The position numbers and the translations under genes were made by a program. DNA of 64,000 nucleotides from the NCBI RefSeq assembly GCF_015142735.1, contig NZ_JACSPN010000012.1, positions 55,820 through 119,819 on the forward strand, given 5' to 3'. Below, piece after piece: positions 49,367 to 59,733 of the stretch (position 1 is its first letter; each line of letters starts with the position of its first letter). The notes under the pieces were generated by a model. That model had not been told where the DNA came from, did not search any database, and was given only the letters and a program-made list of their open reading frames with translations. Source of the stretch: Oerskovia douganii. Lineage in GTDB: Bacteria; Actinomycetota; Actinomycetes; Actinomycetales; Cellulomonadaceae.

Positions 49367-50701
49367 ATGACGTCGAACACCGCACCGTTACCGTCCGAGG
49401 CCCAGCCCGCCGCATCGTCCAGCCCCCCGTCCGGTGAGACGCCCGGCGCCGGGCGGACCGCCCTGCGTGGCCGGGTCGTGACGCCCCGGGAGGTCGTCGA
49501 GGACGGTGTCGTGGTCCTGGACGGGCCGGTCATCACGTGGGTGGGGGACCGGCGCGACGCGGCGGCCGCCGGGTACGCCGCGGAGGTCGAGGCCGCTGCG
49601 GAGCCTGCCGCAGGCCAGGTCGTCCTCCCCGGTCTCGTCGAGCTGCACAACCACGGCGGCGGCGGCGCGAGCTTCCCCGACGCGCAGGACGCCGAGCAGG
49701 CGCTCGTCGCGGTGCGCGAGCACCGTCGGCACGGGACCACGAGCCTGGTCGCCTCGCTCGTGACCGCCGAGCGCGAGACCCTGCTGCGCCGGGTCGCGAC
49801 GCTGGCCGAGCTCGGCGACGCGGGCGAGATCGCGGGCATCCACCTCGAGGGCCCCTTCCTGTCCGAGGCGCGGTGCGGTGCGCAGAACCCGCACGACATG
49901 CTCGCGGGGGACCCGGACCTGGTGCGTGCGATCGCCGAGGCGGGCCGCGGGCACGTCCGCACCATGACCTTCGCCCCGGAGGTCCCGGGCAACACCGGGC
50001 CCGGTGGGGTGGTCGAGACGCTGGTCGAGGTCGGCGCGGTCCCGTCGGTCGGGCACACCGACGCGTCGTCGGAGCAGACCGACGCGGCGATCGCCGAGGG
50101 CGTCGCGGCGCTCGCGGCACGCCGGGCGGCGCTCGAGGCGACGGGGGAGCCCGTGGGGCCGGCACCGCGCCTGACCGCGACGCACCTGTTCAACGGCATG
50201 CGCCCCCTGCACCACCGTGCGCCCGGTCCCGTCGCGTCGTGCCTCGCGGCCGCGGCGCGCGGGGAGCTCGTGGTCGAGCTCGTCGCGGACGGGACGCACC
50301 TCGCGGCCGGGACGGTGCGCAGCGTGTTCGAGCTCGTCGGGCCGGACGCGATCGTCCTCGTCACGGACGCCATGGCGGCCGCGGGGATGGCCGACGGCAC
50401 GTACCAGCTCGGCCCCATGGCCGTGACGGTCGCGGACGGGGTCGCGCGCCTCGACGACGGCACGCCCGAGGGGTCGATCGCGGGCGGCACCTTCCACCTG
50501 CTCGACGTGGTCCGTGCGACGGTCGGGTTCGGCGTCCCGTTGGTCGATGCGGTCACGGCTGCCACGCTGACCCCGGCAGGGGTCCTGGGGCGCGCGGACA
50601 TCGGCGCGCTCGAGGCCGGTCGTCGTGCCGACCTCGTCGTGACCGACGCGGACCTGCGCCCGCTCGGTGTGTGGCGCGGGGGAGAGCGTGTCACCGACTG
50701 A
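49367..50701 (+). CDS. nagA: N-acetylglucosamine-6-phosphate deacetylase
   Basis: A 444-residue amidohydrolase releasing acetate from GlcNAc-6-phosphate in amino-sugar and cell-wall recycling. The metal motif is VELHNHGGGGASF (His-x-His), followed by GIHLEGPFLS with the catalytic-site Glu, SVGHTDAS, THLFNGMRPLHHR and VLVTDAMAAAGM with the catalytic Asp. The first 30 residues are Pro/Ser/Thr-rich. ATG 49367 is preferred over 49358. AAGAAT (49354-49359), seven bases upstream, could be a -10 of a leaderless promoter. The 126 bases before it show nothing else. Confidence 0.93.
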   Translation: MTSNTAPLPSEAQPAASSSPPSGETPGAGRTALRGRVVTPREVVEDGVVVLDGPVITWVGDRRDAAAAGYAAEVEAAAEPAAGQVVLPGLVELHNHGGGGASFPDAQDAEQALVAVREHRRHGTTSLVASLVTAERETLLRRVATLAELGDAGEIAGIHLEGPFLSEARCGAQNPHDMLAGDPDLVRAIAEAGRGHVRTMTFAPEVPGNTGPGGVVETLVEVGAVPSVGHTDASSEQTDAAIAEGVAALAARRAALEATGEPVGPAPRLTATHLFNGMRPLHHRAPGPVASCLAAAARGELVVELVADGTHLAAGTVRSVFELVGPDAIVLVTDAMAAAGMADGTYQLGPMAVTVADGVARLDDGTPEGSIAGGTFHLLDVVRATVGFGVPLVDAVTAATLTPAGVLGRADIGALEAGRRADLVVTDADLRPLGVWRGGERVTD

Positions 50702-50732
50702 CCTCGGTTGACCTGCAGAGATACCTGACCGG

Positions 50733-50768
50733 CGGCCCGGTCCCGAGCGAGAGCCCGGGGCCGGGCCG
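50733..50768 (+). terminator. Possible nagA terminator
   Basis: CGGCCCGG (50733-50740) pairs with CCGGGCCG (50761-50768), with further GC pairing inside. It starts 32 bases after nagA. No U run is visible. Confidence 0.45.
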
Positions 50769-50789
50769 TGCTGCGTCCCGCGTCGGGGG

Positions 50790-50854
50790 TTGACGGATCG
50801 CAATAGTTCAGTCAATACTCGTATTCATTCGAAGCGCTTCGACGAAGCGCTTCG
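50790..50854 (+). promoter_or_regulatory. lacI promoter and two abutting palindromic operators
   Basis: TTGACG (50790-50795) and AATACT (50814-50819), 18 bases apart, can be a promoter. TCGAAGCGCTTCGA (50829-50842) is a perfect palindrome. It is followed without a gap by CGAAGCGCTTCG (50843-50854), a second copy on nearly the same helical face (13-base period). CG-rich palindromes centred on GCGC are typical LacI-family operators, so autoregulation by the adjacent LacI protein is likely. Confidence 0.75.
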
Positions 50855-50896
50855 ACAACGGATCCCCGGTGGGGCCGACCACGAGGAGGTGGCGAG

Positions 50897-51916
50897 ATGG
50901 TGACCATGCAGGACGTGGCCGCACGAGCGAACGTGTCGCTCAGCACGGTGTCCTACGCGCTCAACGGGACGCGCAAGATCTCCGACGAGACGCGTGCCCG
51001 CATCGAGGCCGCCATAACGGACCTCGGCTACCACCGCAACGCCATGGCCCGCGGGCTCGCCTCGCGCCGCAGCCACGTCCTCGCCCTGATCTTCCCCGCG
51101 ACCGAGACCGGGATCGGCGGGACCGTCTCGGAGTTCGTGACCAGTGCCGCTGCGGCGGCGCGGGAGGCGGGCTACCACCTGGTGCTGTGGCCCTTCGCCA
51201 CGAACGAGGCCGAGGAGATCCGTGACCTGAGCCAGCAGGGCATGGCCGACGGGGTCCTCCTCATGGAGGTCCGGCTCGACGACCCGCGCGTCGAGGTGCT
51301 CCACGCGGCCGGGGTGCCGTACACGATGATCGGCCGCACGCGAGAGCTCGACGGGCGGCCCTACGTGGACATCGACTTCGCCGCGACGACCGAGGCCGCC
51401 GTGGAGCACCTGTACGCGCTGGGGCACCGCCGCATCGCGTTCCTCAACCACTCGGCCGAGAGCGCCGCCTCGGGCTACGGCCCGACGCTGCGGGCCGGCG
51501 AGGGGTTCGCGGAGGCCATGGGCCGGCGTGGCCTCACGGGCCCCAGCCTCCTGTGCGACGAGACGGCCGCGGCCGGCCGGGCCGCGGTCGGCGAGCTGCT
51601 CGGGCAGGACCCGTCGCTCACCGCGTTCGTCACGATGAACGAGATCGCGACGTTCGGGGTCATGTCGGACCTGCAGGCCCGCGGGCTCGCGGTCCCGACC
51701 GACGTCTCGGTGCTCGGCATCGTGACCTCCCCCGGCGTGGGCGCGATGAGCACGCCGCCCCTGACCACCATGCACGCACCGGGGGCCGCGCTCGGGCGGC
51801 TCGGTGTGCAGTCCCTGGTCGCACGGATCGACGATGCGGGACGGGCGCACGCGCCCGCCCTGGTCCCGTGCGACCTCGAGGCCGGCGCGAGCGTCGGCCC
51901 GGTCCGGGGCCCGTAG
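50897..51916 (+). CDS. LacI-family transcriptional regulator of the sugar locus
   Basis: A 339-residue repressor. The N-terminal helix-turn-helix and hinge (about 1-60) read VTMQDVAARANVSLSTVSYALNGTRKISDETRARIEAAITDLGYHRNAMARGLAS. The periplasmic-binding-like effector domain follows (VLALIFPATE, VDIDFAATTEAAVEHLYALGHRRIAFLNHS, TDVSVLGIVTSPGVGAMSTPPLTTM). ATG 50897 is preceded by GAGGAGG. It heads the locus with a binding protein, two permeases and an alpha-xylosidase, so the inducer is probably a xylose-containing oligosaccharide such as isoprimeverose. A good terminator separates it from the binding protein gene. Confidence 0.92.
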   Translation: MVTMQDVAARANVSLSTVSYALNGTRKISDETRARIEAAITDLGYHRNAMARGLASRRSHVLALIFPATETGIGGTVSEFVTSAAAAAREAGYHLVLWPFATNEAEEIRDLSQQGMADGVLLMEVRLDDPRVEVLHAAGVPYTMIGRTRELDGRPYVDIDFAATTEAAVEHLYALGHRRIAFLNHSAESAASGYGPTLRAGEGFAEAMGRRGLTGPSLLCDETAAAGRAAVGELLGQDPSLTAFVTMNEIATFGVMSDLQARGLAVPTDVSVLGIVTSPGVGAMSTPPLTTMHAPGAALGRLGVQSLVARIDDAGRAHAPALVPCDLEAGASVGPVRGP

Positions 51917-51937
51917 CCCCGGACGCCCGACCCCGGT

Positions 51938-51962
51938 CCCGGCGCGTCCACGACGCGCCGGG
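51938..51962 (+). terminator. Terminator of the lacI gene
   Basis: CCCGGCGCGTC (51938-51948) pairs perfectly with 51952-51962 across a 3-base loop. It starts 22 bases after the regulator's stop. The following 100 bases would hold the promoter of the transport genes, which I cannot place with confidence. Confidence 0.65.
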
Positions 51963-52063
51963 GCGCGAACGCCGGACCTGTCCGGTGTCACGACCGCCGG
52001 CCTCGCCGGTGCAGTACCCGACGTTCGGCGCAGACGCCGACGCTCAATGATGAGGAGAGAGTC

Positions 52064-53365
52064 ATGTTGCGTACACGGAAGCCTCTTGTCGCTGCTCTGG
52101 TAGCGCTCCCACTCGCCCTGGCCGGGTGCGCGGGAGGAGGGAGCGGCGGAGGGGACTCCGACGACCAGACCCTGACGATCTGGCACTACGAGAACGACGA
52201 GTCCGCCATGGGCCAGGCGTGGGCCAAGGCCATCGAGATCTTCGAGGACGAGAACCCCGACGTGGAGGTCGTCGTCGAGAAGCAGACCTTCGAGCAGATC
52301 CAGAAGAACGCCAAGATCGTGCTCACGGGCGACGACGTGCCCGACGTCATGGAGTACAACAAGGGCAACGCGACCGCGGGCCAGCTCGCGTCCCAGGGCC
52401 TCCTGACCCCGCTGACCGACGCGGCGACCGAGCGCGGCTGGGACACGACCCTCAGCGCCTCCCTCCAGACGACCGCGACCTACGACGAGAACGGCCTCAT
52501 GGGGTCGGGCGAGTGGTACGGGGTGCCGAACTACGGCGAGTTCGTCGGCGTCTACTACAACAAGGACATGTTCGCCCAGCACGGCGTCGAGGTCCCGACG
52601 ACGCTCGCGGAGCTCGAGACCGCCATGGCGACGTTCCAGGCCGCGGGCGTCACCCCGCTCGCCGAGGCCGGGGCCGAGTACCCGCTGGGGCAGCTCTGGT
52701 ACGAGCTGGTCCTCGCGAACGCCGACCAGGAGTTCGTCGACGCGTACCAGCTCTTCGACGGTGAGGTCGACTTCCAGGGCCCCGAGATGACCAAGGCCAC
52801 GGAGACCCTCGCCGACTGGATCGACAAGGGGTACATCGCCTCCGACTCGGCCGCGCTCACGGCCGAGGACATGGGCGTCTCCTTCATCAACGGCACCTAC
52901 CCCATGATGGTCTCCGGCTCGTGGTGGTTCGGCCGCCTCGTCGAGGAGATGAACGCGGACTGGGGCCAGTTCAACTTCCCGGGCAACACGCTCCAGGTGG
53001 GCTCGTCGGGCAACCTGTGGGTCGTCCCCACGAACGCCGACTCGAAGTCGCTCGCCGAGGAGTTCATCGACATCACGCTGCGCCCCGAGGTCCAGAACAT
53101 CCTGGGCGAGGCGGGCGGGCTCCCCGTCGCCGGTGACGTCTCGGCGATCACGGACGAGCGCACCAAGACGCTGACCCAGAACTTCGACGACATCCTGGCC
53201 GCCGACGGCCTGGCGTTCTACCCCGACTGGCCCGTCGCGGGCTACTACGACGTGATCGTGAGCCAGCTCCAGTCGCTCGTCAACCAGTCCAAGACCCCCG
53301 CCGAGGTGCTCGACGGGCTGTCGGGCCCGTACGAGGAGGGCAAGGCGGACCTGCTCGAGGGCTGA
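52064..53365 (+). CDS. ABC transporter sugar-binding lipoprotein
   Basis: A 433-residue extracellular solute-binding protein (family 1). The signal peptide MLRTRKPLVAALVALPLALAGC ends in a lipobox (LALAGC), with lipidation at Cys22, then a Gly/Ser-rich linker. The mature protein has LTIWHYENDESAMGQAWAKAIEIFEDENPDVEV and PDVMEYNKGNATAGQLASQGLLTPL, usual for oligosaccharide-binding proteins, and FPGNTLQVGSSGNLWVVPTNADSKSLAEEFI. ATG 52064 follows AGGAGAG. The ligand is inferred to be a xyloglucan or alpha-xylosyl oligosaccharide from the downstream GH31 gene. Confidence 0.93.
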   Translation: MLRTRKPLVAALVALPLALAGCAGGGSGGGDSDDQTLTIWHYENDESAMGQAWAKAIEIFEDENPDVEVVVEKQTFEQIQKNAKIVLTGDDVPDVMEYNKGNATAGQLASQGLLTPLTDAATERGWDTTLSASLQTTATYDENGLMGSGEWYGVPNYGEFVGVYYNKDMFAQHGVEVPTTLAELETAMATFQAAGVTPLAEAGAEYPLGQLWYELVLANADQEFVDAYQLFDGEVDFQGPEMTKATETLADWIDKGYIASDSAALTAEDMGVSFINGTYPMMVSGSWWFGRLVEEMNADWGQFNFPGNTLQVGSSGNLWVVPTNADSKSLAEEFIDITLRPEVQNILGEAGGLPVAGDVSAITDERTKTLTQNFDDILAADGLAFYPDWPVAGYYDVIVSQLQSLVNQSKTPAEVLDGLSGPYEEGKADLLEG

Positions 53366-53380
53366 CCCGCAGCTGAAGGA

Positions 53381-53414
53381 TCCCGGTGGGCGGGTCACCG
53401 CCCGCCCACCGGGA
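53381..53414 (+). other. 14-bp stem-loop between the binding-protein and permease genes
   Basis: TCCCGGTGGGCGGG (53381-53394) and 53401-53414 are perfectly complementary with a 6-base loop, 16 bases after the binding-protein stop. Such hairpins stabilise the upstream message, so that binding protein is made in excess over permease. Confidence 0.7.
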
Positions 53415-53442
53415 CCGAGGACTCCGACGACGAGGAAAGACC

Positions 53443-54408
53443 ATGAGCACTGTCCAGACTCCGGCCCCCGCGGTCGAGCGAGCACGAGCCACGCGCTCAC
53501 GGCGCGCCCGGCCCCGCTGGGTGGCGTACCTGCCCTACCTGATCCCGGGGGCGCTCGCCTTCACGGTGGTCATCCTGATCCCGTTCGGCATGAACGTGTA
53601 CTACAGCCTCTTCAAGTGGAAGGGCGGCCTGGCCCCGATGAAGTTCGTCGGGCTCGAGAACTACGCCGCCCTGATGGCCGACGAGCAGTTCTGGACCTCG
53701 TTCCGGAACTCGATCGCGATGATCCTCGCGATGGTCGTGGTCCCGACCCTGATCGGCCTCGTGCTGGCCGCCGTCCTGTTCGACTACCTGGGGCGCCGGT
53801 TCGGCGGGGGCGTCGCGGCGTTCCTGCGGGCCACGTACTACCTTCCGCAGATCCTGCCCGTCGCGGTGGCGGGCGTGCTGTGGAACTGGATCCTCAACTC
53901 CCAGACGGGCGCGCTCAACGTCGTCCTGCGCTCGGTCGGGTTCGAGAACCCGCCCAACTGGCTCGGGTCGACCTCGACCGCGCTGCCGACGGTCATGGCC
54001 GTCCTGGTCTGGGTCCAGATCGGCTACCCGGTCGTGATCTTCATGTCGGCGCTCCAGCGGGTCGACCCCGAGCTGTACGAGGCGGCCGAGCTCGACGGCG
54101 CCGGGTGGTGGCGCCGGTTCGGCGCGATCACGATGCCGCAGATCCGTCCCGAGACGTTCGTCGTGGTGCTGACCTGCACGGTCGCGGCGCTCAAGGTGTT
54201 CGGCCCGATCTACGTGCTGACCCGCGGCGGCCCCGAGAGCTCGACCCTCGTGCCCAGCTACTACTCGTACCTCAACTTCTTCGACAAGTCGAAGGTCGGG
54301 TACGGCGCCGCCGTGGCGACCGTCCTGACGCTGGTGATCGTCGTGGTCGCCCTCGTCATCCTTGCCCTGCAGGCCCGGGCCGAGCGCCGTGAGGAAGGAG
54401 GCCGCTGA
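53443..54408 (+). CDS. ABC sugar transporter permease (MalF/UgpA type)
   Basis: A 321-residue permease with six membrane segments. FLRATYYLPQILPVAVAGVLWNWIL is typical of the MalF-like subunit. The EAA loop for the ATPase reads LYEAAELDGAGWWRRFGAITMPQIRP. The cytoplasmic N-terminus is Arg-rich. ATG 53443 follows GAGGAAAG. The stop overlaps the next ATG by one base. No ATPase gene is nearby, so the ATPase is probably a shared MsiK-type protein. Confidence 0.93.
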   Translation: MSTVQTPAPAVERARATRSRRARPRWVAYLPYLIPGALAFTVVILIPFGMNVYYSLFKWKGGLAPMKFVGLENYAALMADEQFWTSFRNSIAMILAMVVVPTLIGLVLAAVLFDYLGRRFGGGVAAFLRATYYLPQILPVAVAGVLWNWILNSQTGALNVVLRSVGFENPPNWLGSTSTALPTVMAVLVWVQIGYPVVIFMSALQRVDPELYEAAELDGAGWWRRFGAITMPQIRPETFVVVLTCTVAALKVFGPIYVLTRGGPESSTLVPSYYSYLNFFDKSKVGYGAAVATVLTLVIVVVALVILALQARAERREEGGR

Positions 54409-55313
54409 TGGCCACCGACACGCTGACCACGTCCGTCGACGAGTCCACCGCAGGCCAGGTCCTGCGCGCCACACGTCCCGACGAGCGCCACCGCCGCGGC
54501 GTCGCCCGCTGGTTCGTGCTCGCGGCAGCGGGGCTCTTCGCGCTCCTGATGCTCGCGCCGTTCGTCATCATGCTCCTCAACGCGTTCAAGTCTCCCGCGG
54601 AGTACTCGCAGGACGGGCCCCTGAGCTGGCCCACGCACCTGTACCTCGACGGCGTCGTCGCGTTCTGGGAGCGGGTCGACTTCCCGCAGAAGCTGCTCAA
54701 CTCGATCTGGATCTCGGCCGCGGTCGCGGTGGGCGGCACGCTGCTCTCGCTGCTGAACGCCTACGCGATCGGCGTCGGGAGGGTCAAGGGCCGGCTGTGG
54801 ATCATCATGCTCTTCCTGCTCGCGAACATGCTGCCCCAGGAGGCGCTGGTCTACCCGCTCTTCACCATGGCGCAGCAGGTGGGCCTGTCCAACTCGCAGT
54901 GGTCCGTGATCATCATCTTCACGGTCATCCAGTCGGCGTTCGGCACGTACCTGCTGTCGTCGGTGCTGGGGACGTTCCCGCCCGCGCTCCTGGAGGCTGC
55001 GGCCCTCGACGGCGCGTCGCGCTGGCAGATCCTGTGGAAGATCGTCTTCCCGGTCGTGCGCCCGACGCTCTCGGTCCTGATGATCTTCTTCTTCATCTGG
55101 ACGTGGAACGAGTTCTTCATCCCGCTGGTCATGCTGACGACCAACGACACCCAGACGATCCCGATCGCGCTGGCCTCGCTCCAGGGCGACCGGATGATGG
55201 ACGCCACGACGACCAACGCCGGCGCGCTGGTCTCGCTCGTCCCGGCCGTCATCTTCTTCCTCATCTTCCAGCGCACCCTGACGCGAGGCGTCACGGCCGG
55301 CGCCGTGAAGTGA
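54408..55313 (+). CDS. ABC sugar transporter permease (MalG/UgpE type)
   Basis: A 301-residue permease with six membrane segments. ANMLPQEALVYPLFTMAQQVGLSNSQWSVIIIFTVIQSAFGTYLLSSVL is the MalG-type core, and the EAA loop is LLEAAALDGASRWQILWKIVFPVVRPTLS. The N-terminal 30 residues are hydrophilic. It is coupled to the preceding permease gene, and the alpha-xylosidase gene starts 30 bases later. Confidence 0.93.
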   Translation: MATDTLTTSVDESTAGQVLRATRPDERHRRGVARWFVLAAAGLFALLMLAPFVIMLLNAFKSPAEYSQDGPLSWPTHLYLDGVVAFWERVDFPQKLLNSIWISAAVAVGGTLLSLLNAYAIGVGRVKGRLWIIMLFLLANMLPQEALVYPLFTMAQQVGLSNSQWSVIIIFTVIQSAFGTYLLSSVLGTFPPALLEAAALDGASRWQILWKIVFPVVRPTLSVLMIFFFIWTWNEFFIPLVMLTTNDTQTIPIALASLQGDRMMDATTTNAGALVSLVPAVIFFLIFQRTLTRGVTAGAVK

Positions 55314-55343
55314 CCGCACCTACCCCGAAGGAACCGAGCACCC

Positions 55344-57623
55344 ATGAAGTTCACCGACGGCTACTGGCAGGTCCGTGACGGCTTCTCGCCGCTCCACCCC
55401 GCCCAGGTCGACGACGTCCGCGCGGACCACGCGGCGGGCACCATGACGGTGTACGCACCGACCGCCGTGATCCGGCGGCGCGGCGACACGCTCAACCGGC
55501 CGCTGTTGACGGTCACGTACTCCTCGCCCGCACCGGGCGTGATCGGCGTGCGGATCGAGCACCACCGCGGCGGGATCGAGCGCGGCCCGCACTTCGAGCT
55601 CCACCACGAGGAGGGGTTCCGCCCCGACATCTCGGTCGACGGGTCCGCGGGGGTGCTGCGGTCGGGTCCGCTCGCGGTGCGGGTGCACCGCGACGGCGGG
55701 TGGCGCGTCGACGTCGAGCAGGACGGGCGGGTCGTCACGTCGAGCCTGCACAAGGCGGTCGGCTCGGTGCAGGCCGACGCTGCGCACGGGGGCGCCCACT
55801 ACGTGCACGAGCAGCTGAGCCTCGCGCCGGGGGAGCAGCTGTACGGGCTGGGGGAGCGGTTCGGTCCGTTCGTCAAGAACGGGCAGTCGGTGGACATCTG
55901 GAACGCCGACGGCGGCACGTCGAGCGAGCAGGCGTACAAGAACGTGCCGTTCTACGTGAGCAGCCGGGGCTACGGCGTGTTCGTCGACCACCCCGAGCTG
56001 GTGTCGTTCGAGGTCGCGTCGGAGACGAACACGCGTGCGCAGTTCTCGGTCGAGGGCCAGTCGCTCCAGTACTACCTGGTCGCGGGGCCCACGCCCAAGG
56101 AGGTGCTGTCGCGGTACACGGCGCTGACGGGGCGTCCGGCGCGCGTCCCGGGCTGGTCGTTCGGGCTGTGGCTCACGACGTCCTTCACCACGAGCTACGA
56201 CGAGCAGACCGTGAGCGGGTTCATCGACGGCATGGCCGAGCGCGACCTGCCGCTGTCGGTCTTCCACTTCGACTGCTTCTGGATGCGGGAGTACCAGTGG
56301 GTCGACTTCGAGTGGGACCCGCGCACGTTCCCGGACCCGGAGGGCATGCTGACGCGCCTCAAGGACAAGGGGCTCAAGATCTGCGTGTGGATCAACCCGT
56401 ACGTCGCGCAGCGCTCGCCGCTGTTCGAGGAGGCGCGCGAGGCGGGGTACCTGCTGCGCACGACGGACGGCGGCGTGTGGCAGTGGGACAAGTGGCAGGC
56501 GGGCATGGGCCTGGTCGACTTCACCAACCCCGAGGCGACCGAGTGGTACCTGGGCAAGCTCAAGGGGTTGCTGGACCAGGGGGTCGACTGCTTCAAGACC
56601 GACTTCGGGGAGCGCGTCCCGGTCGACGACGTGGTGTGGTCGGACGGGTCGGACCCCGCGAAGATGCACAACTACTACGCGCAGCTCTACAACGAGGCGG
56701 TCTTCCGGCTCCTCGAGCGTGAGCGTGGCGAGGGGGACGCGGTCCTGTTCGCGCGGTCGGCGACCGCGGGCGGGCAGCAGCTCCCGGTGCACTGGGGCGG
56801 TGACTGCGACTCGACGTACGCGTCGATGGCCGAGTCGTTGCGCGGTGGGCTCTCGCTCGCGATGTCCGGGTTCGGGTACTGGAGCCATGACATCGGTGGC
56901 TTCGAGGGCGTCCCGGACCCCGGCGTCTTCAAGCGGTGGCTGGCGTTCGGGCTCCTGTCCTCGCACAGCCGGCTGCACGGCTCGGACTCGGTGCGCGTGC
57001 CGTGGGCGTTCGACGAGGAGGCGGTCGACGTCACCCGGAGGTTCACGCGGCTCAAGCTCTCGCTCATGCCCTACCTGGCGGGGGTCGCGGAGGAGGCGCA
57101 CCGGGACGGGATCTCGATGATGCGTCCCATGGTGCTCGAGTTCCCGCACGACCGCGGCGGGTACGGGGTCGACACCCAGTACATGCTGGGCGGTTCGCTG
57201 CTCGTGGCCCCGGTCTTCACGGCCGAGGGCGACGTCGAGTACTACGTCCCGGAGGGGCGGTGGACGAACCTCCTGGACGGGCGGACGGTCTCGGGGCCGC
57301 GGTGGGTGTCGGAGAAGCACGGGTTCGACTCGTTGCCGCTCCTGGTCCGCCCGGGCACGGTCCTGCCGGTCGGTGCGCGCACGGACCGGCCGGACTACGA
57401 GTGGGCCGACGGCGTCACGCTGCGCCTGTTCGAGCTGCCCGACGGTCACGACTCGACGACCACGGTCCCGTCCGAGACGGGGGAGCCGACGACGTTCCGC
57501 ACGGTCCGTGACGGCTCGCTCGTCACGGTCACGTCCGACGACGCCCGCGCGCCGTGGGCCGTCCAGCTCGGTGACCGCGTGGTCCGTGCCGAGGGCCGGA
57601 CCAGCGTCACGCTGTCCGTCTGA
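55344..57623 (+). CDS. yicI: GH31 alpha-xylosidase (YicI-like)
   Basis: A 759-residue glycoside hydrolase of family 31 releasing alpha-1,6-xylose from isoprimeverose and xyloglucan oligosaccharides. The nucleophile is Asp420 in CFKTDFGERVP, identical in context to E. coli YicI. The acid/base is Asp487 in HWGGDCDSTY, 67 residues later as in YicI. Substrate-site phrases are LPLSVFHFDCFWMREYQWVDFEWD and AMSGFGYWSHDIGGF. There is no signal peptide, so it acts on imported sugar. It follows the permease genes by 30 bases and ends at a strong terminator. Confidence 0.93.
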   Translation: MKFTDGYWQVRDGFSPLHPAQVDDVRADHAAGTMTVYAPTAVIRRRGDTLNRPLLTVTYSSPAPGVIGVRIEHHRGGIERGPHFELHHEEGFRPDISVDGSAGVLRSGPLAVRVHRDGGWRVDVEQDGRVVTSSLHKAVGSVQADAAHGGAHYVHEQLSLAPGEQLYGLGERFGPFVKNGQSVDIWNADGGTSSEQAYKNVPFYVSSRGYGVFVDHPELVSFEVASETNTRAQFSVEGQSLQYYLVAGPTPKEVLSRYTALTGRPARVPGWSFGLWLTTSFTTSYDEQTVSGFIDGMAERDLPLSVFHFDCFWMREYQWVDFEWDPRTFPDPEGMLTRLKDKGLKICVWINPYVAQRSPLFEEAREAGYLLRTTDGGVWQWDKWQAGMGLVDFTNPEATEWYLGKLKGLLDQGVDCFKTDFGERVPVDDVVWSDGSDPAKMHNYYAQLYNEAVFRLLERERGEGDAVLFARSATAGGQQLPVHWGGDCDSTYASMAESLRGGLSLAMSGFGYWSHDIGGFEGVPDPGVFKRWLAFGLLSSHSRLHGSDSVRVPWAFDEEAVDVTRRFTRLKLSLMPYLAGVAEEAHRDGISMMRPMVLEFPHDRGGYGVDTQYMLGGSLLVAPVFTAEGDVEYYVPEGRWTNLLDGRTVSGPRWVSEKHGFDSLPLLVRPGTVLPVGARTDRPDYEWADGVTLRLFELPDGHDSTTTVPSETGEPTTFRTVRDGSLVTVTSDDARAPWAVQLGDRVVRAEGRTSVTLSV

Positions 57624-57658
57624 CGCGGTGCCCGTGCTGCCGCGGTGAGGTCGGCGGA

Positions 57659-57721
57659 GCGAGGTGAGCGACGCCGTCGGGCGGGGGAGAGGTCCCTGCC
57701 CGACGGCGCCCCGCACCTCGC
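57659..57721 (+). terminator. Two-tier hairpin terminator after the alpha-xylosidase gene
   Basis: An outer stem GCGAGGTG (57659-57666 with 57714-57721) encloses an inner stem CGCCGTCGGGC (57672-57682 with 57698-57708). It closes the transport operon and isolates the GH1 gene. Confidence 0.7.
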
Positions 57722-57723
57722 CC

Positions 57724-57781
57724 TCGACGTCGTCCGGTGGCGTGGGTACGCTGATCGAATCGATACGTGAGAGCGCTCCCA
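57724..57781 (+). promoter_or_regulatory. GH1 gene promoter with CebR-like operator
   Basis: TCGACG (57724-57729) and TACGCT (57747-57752), 17 bases apart, can be a promoter. TGAGAGCGCTCCCA (57768-57781) differs by one base from the actinobacterial CebR operator TGGGAGCGCTCCCA. It falls about 10 bases after the expected transcript start, a repressing position. CebR itself is not in this window. Confidence 0.72.
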
Positions 57782-57820
57782 CGTTCCACGCCCCTTGGCC
57801 GCACGACCGAAGGAACTCCC

Positions 57821-59308
<1,488 letters not shown>

Positions 59309-59332
59309 CGCCGCGCGCCCCTGCGGCGCGCC

Positions 59333-59374
59333 ACGACGGTCGGGTCGTCCCCGCGGGGGAGGCCCGACCGTCGT
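59333..59374 (+). terminator. Terminator after the beta-glucosidase gene
   Basis: ACGACGGTCGGG (59333-59344) pairs perfectly with 59363-59374, and CCCCGCGGGG inside the loop forms an inner hairpin. It begins 24 bases after the stop. Confidence 0.75.
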
Positions 59375-59733
59375 GCTCGCCACCGGTGACGTTCGTCGCA
59401 CCCGGGCCGGTCCCCGCGCGACACGCCGGGGGCACACGACACGCCAGCAACTTCTCCGCCCGGGTTGTCCGGTTCGCCCGGTGGTGAGCACGGCCCGACG
59501 GCGGCTCTCACCACCCGTCCGCGCGGCACCACCTGTCCTGCACAGCGTGTGGACGACCGTGCTCCACAGCCTGTGGAGAAGTCGCGGGGGCCGCGAGGGG
59601 ACGCCGTTCGAGGCGCGCACAGGCGGTGGACGACGGTGGCGGAGAAGGCCTGTCAGTGGCTCCTGGGAGGATGGATCCGTGGTCCTAGCACACCGCGGAG
59701 AGGCCCGAGGACGAGGCGAGGAGTTTCACCCGA
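59375..59733. other. Intergenic region with three DnaA-box-like 9-mers
   Basis: This stretch before the nrd operator has no convincing gene, although several frames are open because of the GC content. It contains TCGTCCACA (59556-59548, minus), TGCTCCACA (59560-59568, plus) and TTCTCCACA (59580-59572, minus). Each is one or two bases from the high-GC DnaA box TTGTCCACA. The last two form the perfect inverted repeat CTCCACAG-C-CTGTGGAG (59562-59578). Confidence 0.5.
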
